The notes under the pieces: generated by a model
Databases searched by the model: none
Told to the model about the DNA's origin: nothing
The model's input: the letters and a program-made list of their open reading frames with translations, nothing else
DNA from: Achromobacter sp. HZ34
GTDB taxonomy: Bacteria; Pseudomonadota; Gammaproteobacteria; Burkholderiales; Burkholderiaceae_B
Assembly (NCBI RefSeq): GCF_002209485.1
Contig: NZ_NJIX01000010.1
Location: 62,001-126,000 of the forward strand
Reading direction: 5' to 3'
Length of the DNA: 64,000 nt
Program-made: the position numbers and the translations under genes
Part shown: one piece after another, positions 43,135 to 52,444 of the stretch
Layout: every line of letters starts with the position of its first letter
Numbering within the stretch: the first letter of the stretch is position 1

Positions 43135-43412
43135 AGGCAGGAGACTGGCTGGTTGCGTCAGCGTCGCTGGGTCCTGTCCGAGCGCCCCCGCGCTGTTTCT
43201 TTTGCGGGACGGGGGAGATGCAAACTCGAAACTCTCGAAATATTCGAAATATGATGAAATCTTCTGGATATCGGTACGGCGCGACTTGCTCAGGCGAATC
43301 GACGAAGCGATTGGTGCCTTTCCCGGCTGATCAGTTCCAGCTGCTGACCTGAACTGAGCCGAACGGGGAACAGTGACGCGCATCCCCGATCCCGATCCGC
43401 ACACAGCGGCGG

Positions 43413-44744
43413 TCAATCGCGTCGGTCAGGACGCGCCAGGCCCATATGATCGCGTAGCGTGGTGCCGCGATATTCGGTCCGGAAGATGCCGCGTTTTTGC
43501 AGGATGGGTACGACGCCGTCGACAAAGGACTGCAGGCCGTCCGGCAATACGTCGGGCATCAGGTTGAAGCCATCGGCAGCCCCTTCGCGGAACCAGTGTT
43601 CGATGTCGTCGGCGATCTGCTCGGGGGTGCCGACTATTACGCGATGGCCGCCGCCGCCCGCCAGTTCTTTGACCAGCTGGCGCGCGGTGTATCCCGTGCG
43701 GCGGCTGGCGGCCAGCGTGGCGTGGAAGAAGGTGTGGTTGCCACGCCCACCATTCGGCAGAGGAAGATCCTGCGGCAAGGGCTTGTCGGGATCGATCCGT
43801 TCCGGCGGGATGCCCAGCGTTCCCGCCAGGCGGTTCAGGCTGTACTCCCAGGGGATCAGGTCGACCAGTTCGTCTTGCCGCCGCCGCGCCGCGGCTTCGG
43901 TGTCGCCGATGATGGTGGTCAGGCCCGGCAATACCCTGATCGCCCGGGGGCCCCGGCCATGGCGTTGCGCCCGTTCGTGCAGGTCGCGCCGATAGGCACG
44001 CGCTTCGTCCAGGGAAATGGACGCGGAAAACACCGCCTCCGCATGCCGTGCCGCCAACTCCCGCCCATCGCCCGAGGCACCCGCCTGCACCAGCACGGGA
44101 TGGCCCTGCGGCGGACGGGGCAGGTTCAATGGCCCCTGCACTTTGAAATGCTTGCCGGCATGCGCGATAGGCCGGATGCGGCTGGTGTCGGCGAAATGGC
44201 CGCTGGCCTTGTCGCCCAGGAAGGCGTCGTCGGCCCAGCTGTCCCACAAGTCCTTCACGACCTGGGTGAATTCCTCGCCCCGGCCATAGCGTTCCGCATG
44301 TTCAGGCACGTCGTCGCGATTGAAATTGCGGGCAGAGGGCAGATCCGCCGTGGTGACGATATTCCACCCGGCACGGCCACGGCTGGCATGGTCCAACGTG
44401 GCGAAGCGCCGCGCGATGTTATAAGGCTCGTTATAGCTGGTGGACGCCGTGCCGATCAGGCCGATGCGCGAGGTGCTGGCGGCCAGAACGGCCAGCAGCA
44501 CGGTAGGCTCCAGCGCGGTGATCGAGCGGTACTTGATCTGGTCGGCGATGGCCGCATTGTCGGCAAGAAACACGGCGTCCAGCTTGGCCGCTTCGGCGAT
44601 CCTGGCGATACGCACGTAATGATCGATATCGGCGAAGGCATAAGGATCCGCCTGCGGCACACGCCACGCAGAGGGCAGGAAGCCCGAATGCAGGATGTTG
44701 ACGTTGAGGATCAGTTCTTGCGGCGGACGATCGGCCAGGGTCAT
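43413..44744 (-). CDS. FMNH2-dependent LLM-class monooxygenase (NtaA/SnaA/DszA type)
   Basis: 443 residues of the bacterial luciferase-like fold. Motifs: AEAAKLDAVFLADNA, IGLIGTASTSYNEPYNIARRFATLDHASRGRAGWNIVTT, the long NtaA-type insertion loop, HPVLVQAGASGDGRELAARHAEAVFSA, and HGRGPRAIRVLPGL. The family oxidises sulfones, nitrilotriacetate, or alkanesulfonates using reduced FMN from a separate reductase. GGGAG precedes the ATG at 44744, which overlaps the stop of the DszC-like gene (ATGA). It probably works with that pair in desulfurisation. Confidence 0.9.
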   Translation of the reverse strand: MTLADRPPQELILNVNILHSGFLPSAWRVPQADPYAFADIDHYVRIARIAEAAKLDAVFLADNAAIADQIKYRSITALEPTVLLAVLAASTSRIGLIGTASTSYNEPYNIARRFATLDHASRGRAGWNIVTTADLPSARNFNRDDVPEHAERYGRGEEFTQVVKDLWDSWADDAFLGDKASGHFADTSRIRPIAHAGKHFKVQGPLNLPRPPQGHPVLVQAGASGDGRELAARHAEAVFSASISLDEARAYRRDLHERAQRHGRGPRAIRVLPGLTTIIGDTEAAARRRQDELVDLIPWEYSLNRLAGTLGIPPERIDPDKPLPQDLPLPNGGRGNHTFFHATLAASRRTGYTARQLVKELAGGGGHRVIVGTPEQIADDIEHWFREGAADGFNLMPDVLPDGLQSFVDGVVPILQKRGIFRTEYRGTTLRDHMGLARPDRRD

Positions 44745-45940
44745 TGGAAACTCCCTGCCGCCGGGTAGTCCAGGCCCAGCAGCCAGCGGCCGACATTGCG
44801 CGTCTTGTATTCCGCGGGGTTGTGCAGGGTATGGATGCGCACATTGCGCCAATAGCGATCGAACCCCAGCTTGCGCGTGGCCGACCGAGCCCCCATGACT
44901 TCAAACATCTCGCGGGTCACGCGCAGCGCGACACTGCCGGCCAGCACGTTGGCGGAGGCCACGGCCAGGGCCGCCGCGCCGCGCTCATCCGCGGTCAGGC
45001 CCTCGCCGCGCGACCACGCATGGTCCAGCGCCAGCGCGGCCCGGTCGGCCAGCAGGGTGGCGGCGCGCGCCTGGCTCCATAGCTCGCCGTATTGGCGCTG
45101 TATCCAGGGATCGTCGTCGTGTTTCTGCAAGCCGGAATGAATCCAGGGCCGGGAGTGTTCCAGCGTATAGTCGCGCGCCGTCAGCAGCGCTCCCTGCGCG
45201 CTGCCGATGAAAACGTTCAGCAGCACGCTCTGCTGAACCAGCGGTCCCAGCGTCCGGTAAGGCGCGGCCCTGCTCGTGGTGGGCTGGAACGGCGCCGGCG
45301 AGCCAAGTATCTCATCGGCCTGCACGCGCACGCCGTGGAAACTGACCCGCCCGCTGCCGGTCTGCGTCTGCCCCAGGCCATCCCAGTCGTGTTCGATGAC
45401 GACGCCGGCACGATTGGCAGGGATCGCAGCGAAGCGGCGTTCGGTGCCATCCTGGCTTTCCCAGGCGATGGCAAGGCGATCGGCGATATGCGACCCGGAG
45501 GTAAAGGGCCGGAAGCCGTCCAGTATGAAGCCATCGCCATCGGGCCGGCCGAACAGGCTCTTGGAAAAGCTGTTGGCCGTATTGCCCCAGAACCAGTTGT
45601 TGCGCGCGGATTCGCGCCAGTAATGGCGCGCCCGCTCTGGGTCGCCACGCAGGCCCAGGCCCAGCAGCGCGCTGAAGTGGTAGCCATACAGGTGGCCCAG
45701 TGCCCCGTCCGCTTTGGCGAACTCCCGGCCGATGCGCAGCGCGGTCGACCAGGGTTGGCCGTCGCCGCCTAGTTCCTTGGGCAACAGCAGTTTCAGCAGG
45801 CCGCTTTCCTTGAGCAAGGCAAGCTGGGCGAGCGGCTGTCCGCCCGCCTTGTCGTTGGCCACCGCGTCCACGGCGAACTGTTCACGCAGGCGTACCGCCT
45901 TGGCGTACCAGGGGTTGGTAATATCCAGATCGAAAGCCAT
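44741..45940 (-). CDS. Acyl-CoA-dehydrogenase-fold monooxygenase (DszC/SfnC-like) A
   Basis: 399 residues of the DszC/SfnC branch rather than true acyl-CoA dehydrogenase: LPKELGGDGQPWSTALRIGREFAKADGALGHLYGYH, DGFRPFTSGSHIADRLAIAW, DWDGLGQTQTGSGRVSFHGVRV, RPWIHSG, VMGARSATRKLGFDRYWRNVRIHTLHNPAEYKTRNVG. This branch lacks the catalytic Glu of dehydrogenases and acts as an FMNH2-using S-oxygenase. It is co-directional and overlapping with the LLM gene, 19 bases after paralogue B. Confidence 0.9.
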   Translation of the reverse strand: MAFDLDITNPWYAKAVRLREQFAVDAVANDKAGGQPLAQLALLKESGLLKLLLPKELGGDGQPWSTALRIGREFAKADGALGHLYGYHFSALLGLGLRGDPERARHYWRESARNNWFWGNTANSFSKSLFGRPDGDGFILDGFRPFTSGSHIADRLAIAWESQDGTERRFAAIPANRAGVVIEHDWDGLGQTQTGSGRVSFHGVRVQADEILGSPAPFQPTTSRAAPYRTLGPLVQQSVLLNVFIGSAQGALLTARDYTLEHSRPWIHSGLQKHDDDPWIQRQYGELWSQARAATLLADRAALALDHAWSRGEGLTADERGAAALAVASANVLAGSVALRVTREMFEVMGARSATRKLGFDRYWRNVRIHTLHNPAEYKTRNVGRWLLGLDYPAAGSFQ

Positions 45941-45959
45941 TTATCGTCCGTCGTCCCGC

Positions 45960-47174
45960 TCAGCGGTAGGCGCCCAGAGGGGCATAGGGATGGCGCAGCA
46001 ACCATGCACCGATGGTGCGTTTCTTGTATTCGGCCGGGTTGTGCAGGGTGTGGGTGCGCACGTTGCGCCAGAAGCGGTCGTAGCCGCGTGCCCGGGTGGC
46101 GGAGCGCGCGCCCATCAGTTCGAAAATTTTCTCGGTCACGTCCAGCGCGGTCTCGCCCGCATAAATGTTTGCCGCGGCCAGGTCGATGGACACGCGGCCG
46201 CGCGTCTCGGCATCCAGCGCGCGGCCCAGCGCGTAGGCGCGGTCCAGGTGCGCCGCCGCGTCGTCGGCCAGTTCAATGGCAGCCAGCGTCCTGATGAAGA
46301 GGTCGCCATAGGAGCGATGAATCCACGGGTCGTCGATGTGACGCGTCACGCCTGAATGAATCCAGGGACGCGACTGCGTGATCGTGTATTCACGAGCCTC
46401 GTCCAGGGCACCTTGGGCACTGCCGATGAAGACATTGGCGAGCACGGCTTGCTGTAGCAGGGAGACTATCGATTCAAACGGCGAGAGGGGCGTCGTCCCA
46501 TCGCCCAGGACTTCGTCGTCGCGCACCCGCACACCGTGGAAGGTGACGGTGCCGCTGCCGGTCTGCGTCTGGCCGATGCCGTCCCAATCGTCTTCAATGA
46601 CGATGCCCGCGCGAGCCGCCGGGATCAAGGCTGTCCGTCGTGCGCCTGTTGTGTCCTCCCACGCAATCTGGATCACGTCGGCGACATGGCTGCCGGAAGA
46701 GAAAGGCCGGAAGCCCTCGATTATCCATCCGCCCGCTACCCGCTCCGCGCTGCTGGTCCTGGACATGGCGTTACCTGAATTGCTCCATAGCCATTGTTCG
46801 CGCGCGGCGTGGCTGAACCAACGTTCCTGTTGCTCGTCCGTGCCCCTGGCCAATACCGTGTGCAGAGGCAGGTGCTGGTAACCATAGAGATGAGCCAACG
46901 AACCATCGCTGCGGGCCAGTTCGCGCACGACGCGCAAGATTGAAACCCAGGATGATCCATCGCCGCCGTATCGGGGCGCGATGGCGGCTGCGTTCAGCTT
47001 CTGCTGTTTCAGTAGCGCTATCTGCGCGACGGGACGGCCGCCGGCCTTGTCCCGTTGGACAGCATCGGCCTGCAGCAGCGGACGCAAGGCGACCGCACGC
47101 GCCAGCAAGGCATCGCTGCTGTCGGGCGGGAAGGGGTCGAAGTACGTCGAGGGTTGGGGGGAATCCGGTGGCAT
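45960..47174 (-). CDS. Acyl-CoA-dehydrogenase-fold monooxygenase (DszC/SfnC-like) B
   Basis: 404 residues, clearly paralogous to the gene at 44741-45940: shared blocks include LARSDGSLAHLYGYQHLPLH, GGWIIEGFRPFSSGSHVADVIQIAW, DWDGIGQTQTGSGTVTFHGVRVRDDE, RPWIHSG, ELMGARSATRARGYDRFWRNVRTHTLHNPAEYKKR. An N-terminal extension of about 18 residues is Pro/Ser rich. The tandem duplication probably widens substrate range. It lies in the same sulfur-acquisition operon, 14 bases from the FAD oxidoreductase stop. Confidence 0.9.
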   Translation of the reverse strand: MPPDSPQPSTYFDPFPPDSSDALLARAVALRPLLQADAVQRDKAGGRPVAQIALLKQQKLNAAAIAPRYGGDGSSWVSILRVVRELARSDGSLAHLYGYQHLPLHTVLARGTDEQQERWFSHAAREQWLWSNSGNAMSRTSSAERVAGGWIIEGFRPFSSGSHVADVIQIAWEDTTGARRTALIPAARAGIVIEDDWDGIGQTQTGSGTVTFHGVRVRDDEVLGDGTTPLSPFESIVSLLQQAVLANVFIGSAQGALDEAREYTITQSRPWIHSGVTRHIDDPWIHRSYGDLFIRTLAAIELADDAAAHLDRAYALGRALDAETRGRVSIDLAAANIYAGETALDVTEKIFELMGARSATRARGYDRFWRNVRTHTLHNPAEYKKRTIGAWLLRHPYAPLGAYR

Positions 47175-47188
47175 GAAAGCTGCTCCTG

Positions 47189-48628
47189 TCAGGCGGCAAC
47201 GGCCAGCGCCGGTTGCAGCGTATGGGCCAGGGCTTGCGCAGTGGCGGTGGCACCTGCCACCTGTTCGCCGATGGCGTTCGATTCCCAGTTCACGCCGCGC
47301 AGGGGATGACCGACGGCATACAGGCCCGTTGTGTCCACGGTCCTGGAAATGACGGCGCCGGTCTGGCCCACCGCGTCGATGCCGAAGCCGGTGCTGTGCG
47401 GCTGCACGTACGCGCGCGCCACCAGTTGGCGCAGCAGCGGGTCGTCGATACGGGTCCAGTCGAAATCGAAACCGTGGGAATTGAACACGCGATCGACCTC
47501 GAAGGTGTGCGCATGCGCTTCACGGCGCGGCTGCCAGGTGACGGCGACGCGCCCGCTGGCGGCCCGTGCGATGCGACGGACGCGGCCGGTAAGCTTGCTG
47601 TAGCGCTGCGCCTGCAGCAGTGCTTCCAGCCAGGTGGCGGATTCCGGCGCGGCCTTGTGCAGGCTGATCTCCCAGTACGCGCGCAGATGGCGGATGAAAC
47701 GTTTGCGCTCCGCGTCGCTGGCCTGGTTCCACAGCGCGGGCACATGCGGACGCACCGCACCCGTCAGGCGTTGCCAGTCTTCACCCGCGGCAAGAATGGA
47801 CGCATGCGCGCCGAGAATCTGGTGCAGCAGGGAGCGCAGGGTTTTGGGCAAGGCCTGCGGGTCAAGAAAGGACGGCCAGGGCGTGACATCCTGGCGGCGA
47901 GCGACCAGCAATCCCCGCCGTGAAACGCCATGGAAATGACCGCGGAATCCTTGGGCTTCGGCGCTGAGCATGGCGTCCAGCGCGGACAGTCCGTTGCCGA
48001 TGATGACGGCGTCCTGGTCTTGCGAAAGGTCATTGGAAGCGGACGCCCAGATGTCGTCCACGACGCGGCCTTCGGCGATGAGTTCGGTATCGATATCGAG
48101 GTCGGCGCGCTCCAGCTTCGCGGTAAACAATCCAGTGGCCAACACTACATGGTTGGCCTGCAGGCCGACGCCCGTCGCCAGGCGTACGGTCCAGCGTCCA
48201 TCGAAGGCGCGTTCCAGGTTGATGGCGCGATCGGCGATGTGGCGGAATTCGATGGCGTTCGGCGCTTGCGCAAGCGTGTTTTCCAGTTCCGCCTGCAGGT
48301 AGTCGCCGTAGAGATGGCGCGGCGGAAAGGCATCGGTCCAGGCCACGCCTGCCGGTGGCCGCCAGCCGTCGCGCGCCGCCTGTTCCTGTAACCAGTTGGC
48401 CAGATGGTCAGGCTGGTCGGCGTACAGCGTGAAGTTTTTCGCGGGTCCGTTGACCAGGTGCGTGGGCAGTCGCGTGCTGTAAGCGATGCCGCGGCCGATT
48501 TCCTTACGGCTCTCCACGATGGTGATACGCAGGGGGACCGGCGTGGCACGAGTCAGCTTGATGGCGGTGACGGTTCCCGCGAAGCCGCCACCGATGATGA
48601 CGACGTGCTGTGCCTGGGACGTGGACAT
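47189..48628 (-). CDS. FAD/NAD(P)-binding oxidoreductase (HI0933/UbiH-like COG4529 type)
   Basis: About 479 residues. The N-terminal FAD-binding motif is VVIIGGGFAGTVTAIKLTRA; ATP VESRKEIGRGIAYSTRLPTHLVNGPAKNFTLYADQPDHLANWL is characteristic of the FAD_NAD(P)_bind group (PF13454). A second nucleotide motif (AVIIGNGLSALDAMLSAEAQGF) lies mid-protein and NSHGFDFDWTRIDDPLLRQL near the C-terminus. AGAGG precedes ATG 48628. It heads the minus-strand sulfur operon. It is not a typical flavin reductase, so it does not obviously supply FMNH2. Confidence 0.82.
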   Translation of the reverse strand: MSTSQAQHVVIIGGGFAGTVTAIKLTRATPVPLRITIVESRKEIGRGIAYSTRLPTHLVNGPAKNFTLYADQPDHLANWLQEQAARDGWRPPAGVAWTDAFPPRHLYGDYLQAELENTLAQAPNAIEFRHIADRAINLERAFDGRWTVRLATGVGLQANHVVLATGLFTAKLERADLDIDTELIAEGRVVDDIWASASNDLSQDQDAVIIGNGLSALDAMLSAEAQGFRGHFHGVSRRGLLVARRQDVTPWPSFLDPQALPKTLRSLLHQILGAHASILAAGEDWQRLTGAVRPHVPALWNQASDAERKRFIRHLRAYWEISLHKAAPESATWLEALLQAQRYSKLTGRVRRIARAASGRVAVTWQPRREAHAHTFEVDRVFNSHGFDFDWTRIDDPLLRQLVARAYVQPHSTGFGIDAVGQTGAVISRTVDTTGLYAVGHPLRGVNWESNAIGEQVAGATATAQALAHTLQPALAVAA

Positions 48629-48928
48629 GTGGCCTCTCGTTGAGTGTGCTTGCGAGACGCCTCGGCGGCGTCGAGGAAATCGATGGTAAGACAGCAAGGC
48701 GAGAACCTTCTATACGCATTTCTTTTTATCTAATGCATGTTGCGCAGGTAGCTGTCTGGCCGCCTCGGAGATCCCGGGCGGTGTGCGTTCTCCGAATAAA
48801 CAAAGTGAAAAGTGATATTGGACGCAGCCTGTGCCGCGTCGCTGCCGTGGCGATTTCCATGGGACGATATCGAGGCGTGCGTTACTACCTCTTTCGCAGG
48901 GGTTCCCAAAAATCAGAGAAGAGCGACC
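48629..48928. other. Divergent regulatory region of the sulfur island
   Basis: 300 bases between the divergent FAD oxidoreductase and LLM-monooxygenase genes, with no gene. There is an AT-rich segment (48715-48735, TTTCTTTTTATCTAATGCATG region) and another near 48793-48815, which probably hold the two promoters. No clear palindrome longer than 6 bases was found. Confidence 0.5.
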
Positions 48929-50299
48929 ATGAACGATCCGCAAGCGCAGCTACATCTAGGCTATTTCCACCTGCCGCTAGGCCGGCATCCAGCCACGTGG
49001 CGGCGGGACGAGGCGCGGGGGCATCCGGAGGATCTGGCGTGGGCGGTGGAAGTCGCGCGCAAGGCGGAAGTCGGGCTGTTCGATATGATCTTCCTGGCCG
49101 ATAACCTGGTGGGGCCCACGCCAGAAGGCAATGGGCGGGGCGGCGGCTTCGAGCCCTTGACCTTGCTGGGGGCGCTGGCAGCCACGACTTCGCATATCGG
49201 CCTGGCTGCCACGGTGTCTACCTCGTTCAGCGAGCCGTTCAACCTGGCACGCATGCTGGCATCGCTGGATCATATGAGCGGCGGCCGCATCGCGTGGAAC
49301 GTGGTGACGTCGCAGCTGGATCGCGCGGCGGAAAACTTCGGCATGGACGCGCTGCCCGAACACGACGAGCGCTACGTGCGCGCGGCGGAGTTCGTCGACG
49401 TGGTGAAGGGCTTGTGGGATACGTGGGACGACGGTGCGCTGCGGCTGGACAAGGAAAGCGGCGTCTATGTCGATCTTGCCGGCGTGCGGGAACTGAATCA
49501 CCGTGGCGCGTACTACGCCGTGCGCGGCCCGCTCAATGTGTCGCGGCCACCGCAGGGGCACCCGGTGATCATCCAGGCCGGCGCTTCGGCAGCGGGTATC
49601 GCGCTGGCGGGACGCATTGCCGAGGTGGCGTTCGCCGCGCAGGATACCGTGCAGGACGGGCTGGCGTATCGGGAACAACTGGTGCGCGCGGCATCAGGGC
49701 AATGCACGGCAAGCGCAATCCGGACGAGCGGCGCAACGACAAGCGGGGCCGCCTCAGGCCGGGCAGCCCGAATTGCAGGCCCGCTTATTCTGCCCGGCAT
49801 CATGCCCATCATCGGCCGTACTTCCCGGGAAGCGCGCGACAAGTTCGAGGCCTTGCAGGCACGCACGGACGTCGCGGCGGGCCTGCGGCAATTGTCGGCC
49901 CGTTGGGGCTGCGATCTGTCCAGCTACGACCTGGATGGTCCGGTGCCGGATCCCGGGCCGCGGGTGAATGGTGTCAGCCGTGTGCGCATGCTCTTGAACA
50001 AGGCCCGGACGGAGAATTACACCCTGCGCGACCTGGCTACGCTGGCCGCCGCGTCGTACGGCCACCGTATCATCGTGGGCTCGCCCCAGGAAATCGCCGA
50101 TGACCTGGAGCACTGGTTTCGCGCCGGTGCCGCCGATGGCTTCAACCTGATCCCTGCCGGTATGCCCGACAGCCTGTTCGACTTCGTCGACCTGGTGGTG
50201 CCGGAGCTGCAGCGGCGCGGACTGTATCGCACGCGCTACGAGGGTACGACCTTGCGCGGGCACCTGGGCCTGTCCAGGCCGCAACGCCAGCCGGCCTGA
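48929..50299 (+). CDS. LLM-class FMNH2-dependent monooxygenase B
   Basis: About 456 residues. The core matches the other LLM enzyme: LAWAVEVARKAEVGLFDMIFLADNLVG, IGLAATVSTSFSEPFNLARMLASLDHMSGGRIAWNVVTS, HPVIIQAGASAAGIALAG, ILPGIMPIIGRT and GHRIIVGSPQEIADDLEHWF. Between about residues 255 and 288 the in-frame sequence is a low-complexity stretch (AASGQCTASAIRTSG and on), while the +2-shifted frame at 49702-49728 reads MHGKRNPDE, which is what the family has at this place. Two compensating frameshifts are therefore possible, or a sequencing error pair. The ATG at 48929 was chosen over the 39-codon-longer start. It lies upstream of the MetQNI-like genes. Confidence 0.8.
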   Translation: MNDPQAQLHLGYFHLPLGRHPATWRRDEARGHPEDLAWAVEVARKAEVGLFDMIFLADNLVGPTPEGNGRGGGFEPLTLLGALAATTSHIGLAATVSTSFSEPFNLARMLASLDHMSGGRIAWNVVTSQLDRAAENFGMDALPEHDERYVRAAEFVDVVKGLWDTWDDGALRLDKESGVYVDLAGVRELNHRGAYYAVRGPLNVSRPPQGHPVIIQAGASAAGIALAGRIAEVAFAAQDTVQDGLAYREQLVRAASGQCTASAIRTSGATTSGAASGRAARIAGPLILPGIMPIIGRTSREARDKFEALQARTDVAAGLRQLSARWGCDLSSYDLDGPVPDPGPRVNGVSRVRMLLNKARTENYTLRDLATLAAASYGHRIIVGSPQEIADDLEHWFRAGAADGFNLIPAGMPDSLFDFVDLVVPELQRRGLYRTRYEGTTLRGHLGLSRPQRQPA

Positions 50300-50374
50300 G
50301 CAACCCGGCGCGATGGCTGGCCGGCGCCGCGGCTTATGCCAGACAGCTATATCCTCAGCCGCGCATAATGACCT

Positions 50375-50389
50375 AACGAATTATTCGTT
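50375..50389. promoter_or_regulatory. Palindrome AACGAAT-T-ATTCGTT
   Basis: A perfect 15-base interrupted palindrome 59 bases before the MetQ-like start. Its position fits an operator overlapping the promoter of the metQNI-like operon. The binding protein is unknown; a CysB/LysR or GntR-type factor is possible. Confidence 0.5.
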
Positions 50390-50417
50390 CGGCCGCGGCG
50401 CGGCTGCCCATACGCTG

Positions 50418-50445
50418 TGAGGTTTCCACATCGAAGGAAACCTCA
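50418..50445 (+). promoter_or_regulatory. Hairpin covering the metQ-like ribosome binding site
   Basis: TGAGGTTTCC-N8-GGAAACCTCA is a perfect 10-base stem that ends 2 bases before the ATG at 50448. The right arm contains the AAGGA-type ribosome site. Translation would be low unless the stem is opened, suggesting control at the mRNA level. Confidence 0.6.
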
Positions 50446-50447
50446 CC

Positions 50448-51272
50448 ATGTCCATACGTTCGCGCCTGGCCCGTCTGCTGCTCCCTTTCCTGGCCACGGC
50501 CTGCGCGTTTGCCGCTCCGCTGGCCCACGCCGCCGATGCCGCCAAGCCCCTGAAGGTCGGCGTGCGCGGTGGCGTCGATGAGGAAATCTGGGAGGTGGTC
50601 ACCAAGGTCGCCAAGCAGAATGGCCTGGACGTGAAGGTGATCGTGGTCAGCGGTAACGCCAGCCCCAACGAAGCCTTGAACAACGGCGACCTGGACGCCA
50701 ACTCCTTCCAGCACATTCCCTTCCTGCGCGACCAGATCAAGCAACGCGGCTACAAGCTGGCCATCGCCGGCAACACGCTGATCTCACCTATCGCTTTCTA
50801 CTCGAAGAAATACAAATCGCTGGAGAGCCTGCCCGAGGGCGCACGCGTAGGCATCCCCAACGACCCCAGCAACCAGACCCGTGCACTGGTGATCCTGCGC
50901 GATCACGGCTTGATCACGTTGCGTGACGGCTTCGATCCGTTCAATGGGACGGCGTCGCTGGAAGACGTGACTTCCAATCCGCACAAGATCAAGCTCGTGG
51001 AAAGTACGTCACTGATCCTGGCCAAGTCGCTGGAAGATGTCGATACGGCGGCGATCGTCAACACCTTCGCCTACCAGGCCGGCCTGATCGCGACGCGCGA
51101 CGGCATCGCCGTGGAAAAGAAGGAGAACAACCCCTACGTCAACGTCATCGCCGTGCGCGAGCAAGACCGCAATGCACCATGGGTGCCCAAGCTGGTGGCC
51201 GCCTACCAATCCGAAACGGTACGCCAGTTCATCCTTAACAAGTACCAGGGCGCGGTGCTGCCGGTGTTCTGA
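50448..51272 (+). CDS. metQ: MetQ/NlpA-family substrate-binding protein
   Basis: 274 residues. A Sec-type signal (LLLPFLATACAFAAPLAHA) precedes a mature protein of the NlpA family: LKVGVRGGVDEEIWEVVTKVAKQNGLDVKVIVVSGNASPNEALNNGDLDANSFQHIPFLRDQ, GARVGIPNDPSNQTRALVILRDHGLI, VNTFAYQAGL. The lipobox is weak (LATAC), so it may be soluble. It is followed at 2 bases by the ATPase gene. It probably binds methionine or another sulfur compound, given the surrounding sulfur genes. Confidence 0.92.
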   Translation: MSIRSRLARLLLPFLATACAFAAPLAHAADAAKPLKVGVRGGVDEEIWEVVTKVAKQNGLDVKVIVVSGNASPNEALNNGDLDANSFQHIPFLRDQIKQRGYKLAIAGNTLISPIAFYSKKYKSLESLPEGARVGIPNDPSNQTRALVILRDHGLITLRDGFDPFNGTASLEDVTSNPHKIKLVESTSLILAKSLEDVDTAAIVNTFAYQAGLIATRDGIAVEKKENNPYVNVIAVREQDRNAPWVPKLVAAYQSETVRQFILNKYQGAVLPVF

Positions 51273-51274
51273 CC

Positions 51275-52444
51275 ATGGCCAGGCATCGTTTCGACATCGT
51301 CCAGGAAAGCGGCGCGGCGCCGGCGCAGTCTCAGACCCCCTCAGCCCCGCACATCGTCTTCGAGCATCTGGCCAAGACCTACGCGGCGCGCGACCGGCGC
51401 GTGGCGGCGCTGGAGGACGTTTCGTTCAGCGTCGAGCGCGGAGAAATCTTCGGCATCATCGGCCGCAGCGGCGCGGGCAAGTCCACGCTGCTGCGTGCCA
51501 TCAACATGCTGGAGCGGCCCAGCGGCGGGTCGGTGCGCGTGGGTAACGTGGATGTGGGCGCGCTGGACGAGGACGGCCTGGTGGCGTTGCGGCGCCGCGT
51601 CGGCATGATCTTCCAGCATTTCAACCTGCTGTCCGCCAAGACGGTGGCGGACAACGTCGGCCTGCCGTTGCGCGTGGCCGGGCTGGGGCGTGCGACCATC
51701 GCGCGGCGGGTGGACAAGCTGCTGGACCTCGTGGGCCTGCGCGAGCAGGCCAAGGCCTATCCGGCCCAATTGTCCGGCGGGCAGAAGCAGCGCGTGGGCA
51801 TCGCCCGCGCACTGGTGCACGAGCCTGAGATCCTGTTGTGCGACGAGCCGACTTCCGCGCTCGATCCGGAAACCACGCATTCGATACTGGGCTTGCTGCG
51901 CGACATCAATCGCCAACTTGGGCTGACCGTGGTGCTGATCACGCACGACATGGCCGTGATCCGCGAAATCTGCCATCGGGTCCTGGTGCTGGACCAGGGC
52001 CGCGTCGTGGAGCACGGCGATGTGTGGCGCGTGTTTGGCGCGCCGCACGCGGACGCCACGCGGGCGCTGTTGCGGCCGTTGCGCCAGGGGCTGCCGGCCG
52101 ATATCGCGGCACGGATGGTGTCGGAGCGGGGGACTGGCCCTGCCGATGTCATCCTGGCATTGCGCTATACGGGCAACGGAACCCGAAACGGAACCCGAGG
52201 CGAAGCGCGAAATATGCGCCTGGCCGGCACTGGCTTCGCCGCCGCGGCTACGCCAGGCGTGCCGCTGCGCACCCTGGCGGTGCTGGGGCCGCGCGCGCGC
52301 TTGTTGCAAGGCGGCGTGGAACGTATCACCGGCCATGCCCAGGGCGAGTTGCTGGTGGCGCTGCCGGCCGAGGACTACGACGAGGCGGCGTTGGCCGCCG
52401 CGGACCATGTGGAGGTAATCGGGTATGTCCCCGTCCATGCTTGA
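51275..52444 (+). CDS. metN: Methionine-type ABC transporter ATPase
   Basis: 389 residues. Walker A GRSGAGKSTLLRAINMLERP, Q-loop MIFQHFNLLSAKTVADNV, signature LSGGQKQRVGIARAL, Walker B LLCDEPTSALDPET, and switch His VVLITHDM are clear. Residues of about 280-389 form the NIL regulatory domain seen in MetN (GVERITGHAQGELLVALPAEDYDEAALAAADHVEVIGYVP). The 3' end overlaps the permease start by 20 bases. Confidence 0.94.
   Translation: MARHRFDIVQESGAAPAQSQTPSAPHIVFEHLAKTYAARDRRVAALEDVSFSVERGEIFGIIGRSGAGKSTLLRAINMLERPSGGSVRVGNVDVGALDEDGLVALRRRVGMIFQHFNLLSAKTVADNVGLPLRVAGLGRATIARRVDKLLDLVGLREQAKAYPAQLSGGQKQRVGIARALVHEPEILLCDEPTSALDPETTHSILGLLRDINRQLGLTVVLITHDMAVIREICHRVLVLDQGRVVEHGDVWRVFGAPHADATRALLRPLRQGLPADIAARMVSERGTGPADVILALRYTGNGTRNGTRGEARNMRLAGTGFAAAATPGVPLRTLAVLGPRARLLQGGVERITGHAQGELLVALPAEDYDEAALAAADHVEVIGYVPVHA

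Noticed and set aside
43135-43412. N-terminal extension of the antitoxin frame
   Set aside because: Open to 43416 but the translated residues show no pattern and no ribosome site supports it; the ATG at 43134 gives a normal antitoxin.
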